Positions 59,420-64,000 of a DNA stretch of 64,000 nt are shown in pieces (the stretch's first letter is position 1; each line of letters starts with the position of its first letter). The translations under genes and the position numbers were made by a program. The notes under the pieces were generated by a model. It saw only the letters and a program-made list of their open reading frames with translations, ran no database searches and was not told where the DNA came from. Source of the stretch: Pseudomonas fluorescens (GTDB lineage: Bacteria; Pseudomonadota; Gammaproteobacteria; Pseudomonadales; Pseudomonadaceae); assembly GCF_900215245.1 (NCBI RefSeq), contig NZ_LT907842.1, positions 2,790,001 through 2,854,000 of the forward strand. Direction: 5' to 3'.

Positions 59420-59573
59420 GGCACGCCTCTTTTTATTCTTTGCATGAATAAACGGAATGATATCTCGCCTAATCGTCGTTTGTTGGCAAGTCTTGGGCCA
59501 GCTACAAATAAGGTCTGGATCGCCGTGCGGGCCGCGGCGCAATTTTTTTGTTTGTAGATTGAAGGAGTGACCC

Positions 59574-61064
59574 ATGGTTGCCGCATTGCTTGACCGTCTC
59601 GGGGTAAACCCAGCGCTGTACCAGTCGGGTAAACAACCCGTGCATTCGCCGATTGATGGCAGCCGTATTGGCAGTGTGCACTGGGAAGGTGCCGCCGAGG
59701 TGGAGCAACAGGTCAGTCGCGCCGAGCATGCATTTGACGCCTGGCGCAAAGTACCGGCACCGCGTCGCGGCGAGCTGGTGCGTCAGTTCGGTGATGTGCT
59801 GCGCGAATATAAGGCCGACCTGGGCGAGTTGGTGTCCTGGGAAGCCGGCAAAATCACCCAGGAAGGGTTGGGTGAAGTGCAGGAAATGATCGACATCTGC
59901 GACTTCGCTGTAGGTCTGTCCCGCCAGTTGTACGGCTTGACCATCGCTTCCGAGCGCCCAGGCCACCACATGCGCGAAACCTGGCACCCGCTGGGCGTGG
60001 TCGGCGTGATCAGCGCTTTCAACTTCCCGGTCGCCGTATGGGCGTGGAACACCACGCTGGCGCTGGTGTGCGGCAACGCCGTGATCTGGAAACCGTCGGA
60101 AAAGACCCCGCTCACCGCATTGGCTTGCCAGGCGCTGTTCGAGCGCGTGCTGAAGAAATTCACCGATGCCCCCGAGTACCTCAGCCAAGTGATCATCGGC
60201 GGCCGCGACGCCGGCGCCGCACTGGTGGATGACCCGCGTGTCGCCCTGATCAGCGCCACCGGCAGCACCCGCATGGGCCGCGAAGTGGCGCCGAAAGTCG
60301 CCGCACGCTTTGCCCGCAGCATCCTTGAATTGGGCGGCAACAACGCGATGATCCTCGGCCCAAGCGCCGACCTGGACATGGCCGTACGCGCGATCCTGTT
60401 CAGCGCCGTGGGCACTGCTGGCCAGCGTTGCACCACCCTGCGTCGGCTGATCGCCCATGAGTCGGTCAAAGAAGAAATCGTTACCCGCCTCAAGGCCGCC
60501 TATTCCAAGGTGCGCATCGGCCACCCGCTGGAAGGCAACCTGATCGGCCCGCTGATCGACAAACACGGCTTCGAAAACATGCAGGACGCCCTGGAACAGG
60601 CCTTGAGCGAGGGCGGCAAGGTGTTCGGCGGCAAGCGTCAGCTGGAAGACAAATTCCCGAACGCCTACTACGTGTCGCCGGCGATTGTAGAAATGCCTGA
60701 GCAAAGCGACGTGGTGTGCACCGAAACCTTCGCGCCGATTCTGTACGTCATTGGCTACAGCGACTTCGCCGAGGCACTGCGCCTGAACAATGCCGTGCCA
60801 CAAGGCCTGTCTTCGTGCATCTTTACCACCGATGTGCGTGAAGCCGAGCAGTTCATGTCGGCGGTGGGCAGTGACTGTGGCATCGCCAACGTCAATATCG
60901 GCCCGAGCGGCGCGGAAATCGGCGGTGCGTTTGGCGGTGAGAAAGAAACCGGTGGCGGGCGTGAGTCGGGTTCGGATGCGTGGCGCGGGTACATGCGTCG
61001 CCAGACCAACACCGTGAACTACTCGCTGGAACTGCCGCTGGCGCAGGGTATTACGTTCGACTGA
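59574..61064 (+). CDS. amaB: L-aminoadipate-semialdehyde (piperideine-6-carboxylate) dehydrogenase
   Basis: NAD(P)-dependent aldehyde dehydrogenase of lysine/pipecolate breakdown, giving 2-aminoadipate. 496 residues. Catalytic Cys286 is in GQRCTTLRRL; the general-base glutamate is in SILELGGNNAMI; ISAFNFPVAVWAWNTTLALVCGNAVIWKPSEKTP is the cofactor-binding region. Similar to the ALDH7 (antiquitin) family. AAGGAG precedes the ATG. amaA follows after a REPIN. Confidence 0.92.
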   Translation: MVAALLDRLGVNPALYQSGKQPVHSPIDGSRIGSVHWEGAAEVEQQVSRAEHAFDAWRKVPAPRRGELVRQFGDVLREYKADLGELVSWEAGKITQEGLGEVQEMIDICDFAVGLSRQLYGLTIASERPGHHMRETWHPLGVVGVISAFNFPVAVWAWNTTLALVCGNAVIWKPSEKTPLTALACQALFERVLKKFTDAPEYLSQVIIGGRDAGAALVDDPRVALISATGSTRMGREVAPKVAARFARSILELGGNNAMILGPSADLDMAVRAILFSAVGTAGQRCTTLRRLIAHESVKEEIVTRLKAAYSKVRIGHPLEGNLIGPLIDKHGFENMQDALEQALSEGGKVFGGKRQLEDKFPNAYYVSPAIVEMPEQSDVVCTETFAPILYVIGYSDFAEALRLNNAVPQGLSSCIFTTDVREAEQFMSAVGSDCGIANVNIGPSGAEIGGAFGGEKETGGGRESGSDAWRGYMRRQTNTVNYSLELPLAQGITFD

Positions 61065-61086
61065 TCCCTCACGTCGCAGTGCAGTC

Positions 61087-61177
61087 AATGTGGGAGCTGG
61101 CTTGCCTGCGATGCAGACACCTCGGTGTGCCGGGAACACCGAGGTGATGCTATCGCAGGCAAGCCAGCTCCCACATT
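61087..61177. repeat. REPIN, GCTTGCCTGCGA type
   Basis: AATGTGGGAGCTGGCTTGCC and its perfect inverted copy, extended inside by a further palindrome (CACCTCGGTG/CACCGAGGTG). It lies between amaB and amaA. Confidence 0.92.
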
Positions 61178-61236
61178 TGAGGGCGTTTGCAATTCAAAAT
61201 AATTGTTGTTTGTTAGGTCCTCTCCGGAGTCTGGCA

Positions 61237-62520
61237 ATGCCATTACGCGAAACAGGTTTGTGGGAACACCTCACCCCTGGCCGGCCGGATCGGGCTGCGC
61301 TCAAGGGCGAGGTCAAGGTGGATGTGTGCGTGATCGGCGCCGGTATCACCGGTTTGTCGGCGGCCATTCACTTGCTGGAACAGGGCAAAAGCGTCGCCGT
61401 GCTGGAGGCTCATCGCACCGGCCATGGCGGTTCGGGGCGTAACGTCGGGCTGGTCAACGCCGGCCTGTGGATTCCCCCGGATGAGATCGAAGCCGGTTTC
61501 GGCGAAGCGGTGGGCAGCCAGCTCAACCGCATGTTGGGGGCGGCGCCGTCGCTGGTGTTCAGCCTTATCGACAAGTACAACATCGATTGCCAATTGCGCC
61601 GCGAGGGCACCTTGCACATGGCGCACAACGCCCGTGGCGAGGCGGATTTGCGCAGCCGTGAAGCACAATGGAAACGTCGTGGTGCGCCGGTGGAGTTGCT
61701 GACCGGCCAGGCTTGCGAGGACGCCACGGGCACGAAAAAAATTGCCGCGGCGTTGCTGGATCGGCGTGCCGGCACCTTGAACCCGATGGCTTATACCACT
61801 GGCCTGGCCAATGCCGCCGCCGGCCTTGGCGGCCAACTGTTTGACCATTCCCCGGTCACCCAGCTTGAACGCCAAGGTGCGCACTGGTCAGTGCAGACCG
61901 CGCAGGGCTCGGTGCAGGCGGCACAAGTCGTGATCGCCTCAAATGCCTACACCGAAGGTGAGTGGACCGAGCTTCGCCGAAATTTCTTCCCCGGCTACTA
62001 CTACCAGGTTGCGTCAGCCCCTCTTACTGACGCCGCCGCCGAGCAGATCCTTCCCGGCGGGCAGGGCTCGTGGGACACGCGTCAGGTACTCAGCAGCATC
62101 CGCCGCGACGCTGATGGCCGCCTGTTGCTCGGCAGCCTGGGCAATGGTAACCAAAAACCGGCGTGGTTCCTCAAGGCGTGGGCTGATCGGGTGCAGCAGC
62201 ATTACTTCCCATACCTCAAATCGGTGCAGTGGGAATACACCTGGACCGGTTGTATCGCCTTTACCCCGGACCACCTGATGCGCCTGTTCGAGCCAGCGCC
62301 GGGCCTGGTCGCCGTAACGGGCTATAACGGACGTGGTGTGACCACCGGCAGCGTCGTGGGCAAAGCATTTGCCGACTACTTGTGTCACCAGAATCCCCAG
62401 GCGTTGCCGATCCCCTTCGCGCCGATGCAGCCGTTAGCCGGGGTGGGCCTGCGCAGCTGTCTTTATGAAGCAGGATTTTCGCTGTATCACGCCGGGCAAT
62501 GCCTGCGGATCGTGATCTGA
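61237..62520 (+). CDS. amaA: L-pipecolate oxidase (FAD-dependent)
   Basis: 427 residues from MPLRETGLWEHLTPGRPDR. The FAD-binding Rossmann motif is CVIGAGITGLSAA (GxGxxG at 34-39), followed by the DAO-family pattern GSGRNVGLVNAGLW and, near the C terminus, the glycine-rich GYNGRGVTTGS. It oxidises pipecolate to piperideine-6-carboxylate, the substrate of the adjacent AmaB. The upstream open frame runs through a REPIN, so the earlier start codons are not real. Confidence 0.9.
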   Translation: MPLRETGLWEHLTPGRPDRAALKGEVKVDVCVIGAGITGLSAAIHLLEQGKSVAVLEAHRTGHGGSGRNVGLVNAGLWIPPDEIEAGFGEAVGSQLNRMLGAAPSLVFSLIDKYNIDCQLRREGTLHMAHNARGEADLRSREAQWKRRGAPVELLTGQACEDATGTKKIAAALLDRRAGTLNPMAYTTGLANAAAGLGGQLFDHSPVTQLERQGAHWSVQTAQGSVQAAQVVIASNAYTEGEWTELRRNFFPGYYYQVASAPLTDAAAEQILPGGQGSWDTRQVLSSIRRDADGRLLLGSLGNGNQKPAWFLKAWADRVQQHYFPYLKSVQWEYTWTGCIAFTPDHLMRLFEPAPGLVAVTGYNGRGVTTGSVVGKAFADYLCHQNPQALPIPFAPMQPLAGVGLRSCLYEAGFSLYHAGQCLRIVI

Positions 62521-62540
62521 TCAGCGAAATACCGTTCAGA

Positions 62541-62563
62541 AGCCTGCATTTTCTTAGCAGGCT
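62541..62563 (+). terminator. Hairpin downstream of amaA
   Basis: AGCCTGC, nine T/A-rich bases, GCAGGCT. Perfect 7-base arms 21 bases after the stop. There is no T-run behind it, so termination is uncertain. Confidence 0.45.
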
Positions 62564-62576
62564 ACTAATCTGTATT

Positions 62577-62738
62577 GGTGCAAGTCGTAGCAATCACGCA
62601 CTGTAAATGTGCAGTTCCGTTACGCACGTTGTTACAGGTGCAGGAACGACCGTTTATCCGCCTGGTTGCAGGTGCGACCTGCCAGGGTTGTACTTTTTGG
62701 GTCCATTGGTTGCACCTTCAGACGCTAGACGGTTGCAC
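62577..62738 (+). promoter_or_regulatory. Cluster of TGCA elements upstream of the sigma-54 promoter
   Basis: Six TGCA tetramers start at 62579, 62610, 62639, 62667, 62711 and 62734. Three of them lie in GGTTGCA(C/G) direct repeats at 62664, 62708 and 62731, spaced 44 and 23 bases. One copy is embedded in an inverted repeat GCAGGT-GCG-ACCTGC (62668-62682) with outer CCTGG/CCAGG arms. The location 70-230 bases upstream of the -24/-12 element suits an enhancer-binding protein. Confidence 0.5.
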
Positions 62739-62809
62739 GTCCTGGCAAAAGGAGTCGAAACGCCTGTAATAACAATGACACCGTGTCTTTTTGAAGAATA
62801 AAAACGTAA

Positions 62810-62825
62810 TGGCACGCGCCTTGCT
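62810..62825 (+). promoter_or_regulatory. Sigma-54 promoter of the branched-chain amino acid binding protein gene
   Basis: TGGCACGCGCCTTGCT is a full match to TGGCAYRNNNNTTGCW, including GG-N10-GC spacing. The predicted start is near 62836, giving a leader of about 70 bases. Confidence 0.85.
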
Positions 62826-62882
62826 CTTGGCTTTCTCTGAAAGTTTCAGTTGAAGGTTTGCATTGAATTCGTAGTGCCAATA

Positions 62883-62890
62883 AACAAAAA
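62883..62890 (+). promoter_or_regulatory. Possible Crc/Hfq catabolite-repression motif
   Basis: AACAAAAA fits AANAANAA and sits just before the CTCGGAG ribosome site of the binding-protein gene. In pseudomonads Hfq with Crc binds such A-rich sites to block translation of amino acid uptake genes. Confidence 0.45.
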
Positions 62891-62906
62891 CCTCGGAGCA
62901 CCACTC

Positions 62907-64000
62907 ATGTCCCAGACGTTTTACAAGAAAGGTTTTCTGGCCCTCGCCGTTGCAACGGCGCTGGGTGTTTCTACGTTTGTTCAAGCTGATGTGAAGATTG
63001 GCGTGGCGGGCCCGATGACGGGTGCCAACGCTGCTTTCGGTGAGCAGTACATGAAGGGTGCCCAAGCGGCAGCCGATGTGATCAACAAGGCCGGCGGGAT
63101 CAACGGCGAGCAGATCAAACTGGTGGCCGGCGACGACGCCTGTGAGCCAAAGCAGGCCGTAGCGGTGGCTAACCGCCTGGCAGACCAGGACAAAGTCATC
63201 GGCGTGGTCGGGCACTTCTGCTCCTCCAACACCATTCCTGCCTCCGAGGTGTATGCCGACGCAGGCATCATCATGATCACCCCAGGCTCCACCAACCCGA
63301 CTGTCACCGAGCGCGGCCTGTCGGCGGTGTTCCGCATGTGCGGCCGTGATGACCAGCAAGGCATCGTCGCCGGCGACTACATCGTCGATGTGCTCAAAGG
63401 TAAGAAGGTCGCTGTTATCAACGACAAAGACACCTACGGCAAAGGCCTGGCTGACGCTACCGCTGCGCAGTTGACCAAGCGCGGCGTGAAGCCGGTGCTG
63501 GAAGAAGGCCTGACCCGTGGCGAGAAAGACTTCAGCGCCCTGGTCACCAAAATCCGCTCCACCGGTGCTGACGTGGTTTATTTCGGCGGCCTGCACCCGG
63601 AAGCCGGTCCACTGGTTCGGCAGATTCGTGAAGCCGGCCTAAAAGACGTCAAGTTCATGTCCGATGACGGCATCGTCACCGACGAACTGGTCGCCACCGC
63701 CGGCGGCAAGCAGTACGTCGATGGTGTGTACATGACTTTCGGCGCTGACCCGCGCCTGCTGCCGGACAGCAAGACCGTGGTGGAAGAGTTCCGCAAAAAC
63801 GGCACCGAACCTGAAGGCTACACCCTGTACGCCTACGCTTCGATCCAGGCCCTGGCAGCCGGTTTCAACGGTGCCAAGTCCGACAAGGGCGAAGACGCAG
63901 CCAAATGGCTGAAAGCTCACCCGGTTAAAACCGTTATGGGCGAGAAGACCTGGGACGCCAAGGGCGACCTGAAAATCTCCGACTACGTGGTTTACCAGTG
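62907..64000 (+). CDS. Branched-chain amino acid ABC transporter substrate-binding protein, partial
   Basis: The gene runs off the right edge; 364 residues are visible of an expected 370-380. A signal peptide (MSQTFYKKGFLALAVATALG...FVQA) is followed by DVKIGVAGPMTGANAAFGEQY, the LivJ/BraC-type leucine-binding fold. The disulfide cysteines lie in DDACEPKQAVAVANRL and GHFCSSNTIPA. The N terminus differs from P. aeruginosa BraC as I remember it, so it is more likely the paralogue found near pncB and azu in that species; I therefore give no symbol. Permease and ATPase genes should follow outside the window. Confidence 0.92.
   Translation, partial: MSQTFYKKGFLALAVATALGVSTFVQADVKIGVAGPMTGANAAFGEQYMKGAQAAADVINKAGGINGEQIKLVAGDDACEPKQAVAVANRLADQDKVIGVVGHFCSSNTIPASEVYADAGIIMITPGSTNPTVTERGLSAVFRMCGRDDQQGIVAGDYIVDVLKGKKVAVINDKDTYGKGLADATAAQLTKRGVKPVLEEGLTRGEKDFSALVTKIRSTGADVVYFGGLHPEAGPLVRQIREAGLKDVKFMSDDGIVTDELVATAGGKQYVDGVYMTFGADPRLLPDSKTVVEEFRKNGTEPEGYTLYAYASIQALAAGFNGAKSDKGEDAAKWLKAHPVKTVMGEKTWDAKGDLKISDYVVYQ

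Noticed and set aside
59484..59499. TGGCAAGTCTTGGGCC as a third sigma-54 promoter, for amaB
   Set aside because: The GG-N10-GC spacing holds but the -12 box reads GGGC instead of TTGC and the CA-Y position fails; too weak beside the two good matches.
62577..62738. The TGCA repeats as a CRISPR or iteron array
   Set aside because: The repeated unit is only 7-8 bases, spacing is uneven and no cas or rep genes are near; an activator-binding region fits better.

Overview
The window is chromosomal DNA of a Pseudomonas, most likely of the P. fluorescens group. The base composition is GC-rich throughout. The gene order (parE-parC, serB, psd, motAB, rsgA-orn, queG-nnrD-tsaE-amiB-mutL-miaA-hfq-hflXKC-hisZ-purA, rnr-rlmB-rpsF-rpsR-rplI-dnaB, azurin, nadE-pncB) is the one known from P. 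aeruginosa and relatives. Ten paired REP palindromes (REPINs) of the kind abundant in P. fluorescens sit between genes. No prophage, insertion sequence, CRISPR array or rRNA operon was seen. Most of the window is vertically inherited core genome.

Layout. 1-5.9 kb: end of a yqiA-type esterase, then topoisomerase IV (parE, parC) with a phytase-like esterase and a retropepsin-like protease overlapping between them. 6.1-13.3 kb: an ABC-auxiliary lipoprotein, a YtjB/AhpA-like membrane protein divergent from serB, psd, rhodanese rhdA and an HDOD protein. 13.4-17.9 kb: motAB behind a good FliA-type promoter, rsgA and orn divergent, a TRIC-type channel. 17.9-31.3 kb: queG, then the co-directional nnrD-tsaE-amiB-mutL-miaA-hfq-hflX-hflK-hflC superoperon, hisZ and purA. 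31.4-36.8 kb: a chemoreceptor, a ferric-iron ABC importer without its ATPase, and two identical tRNA-Leu(CAG) genes, each with its own promoter and terminator. 36.8-46.5 kb: rnr-rlmB, the rpsF-rpsR-DUF2232-rplI ribosomal cluster, dnaB and a YgiQ-type radical SAM protein.

The right part is more accessory. 46.7-48.0 kb holds two overlapping genes of unknown function whose architecture would fit a membrane-active protein and a four-helix membrane partner. 48.2-55.0 kb is a three-gene operon (transglutaminase fused to a DUF2126 putative amidoligase; circularly permuted ATP-grasp fused to Alpha-E; a second transglutaminase). It is predicted to make or break amide bonds on an unknown peptide, and a near-consensus sigma-54 promoter precedes it. 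This is the best candidate in the window for an undescribed system. 55.1-64.0 kb: a small Lys/Glu-rich protein, azurin behind an ANR-type box, NAD salvage (nadE, pncB), a LysR regulator with lysine/pipecolate catabolism genes (amaB, amaA), and the start of a branched-chain amino acid ABC binding protein with its own sigma-54 promoter and a cluster of upstream TGCA elements.

All calls rest on reading motifs, lengths and gene order by eye. No database search was run. Comparisons with other genomes are from memory.
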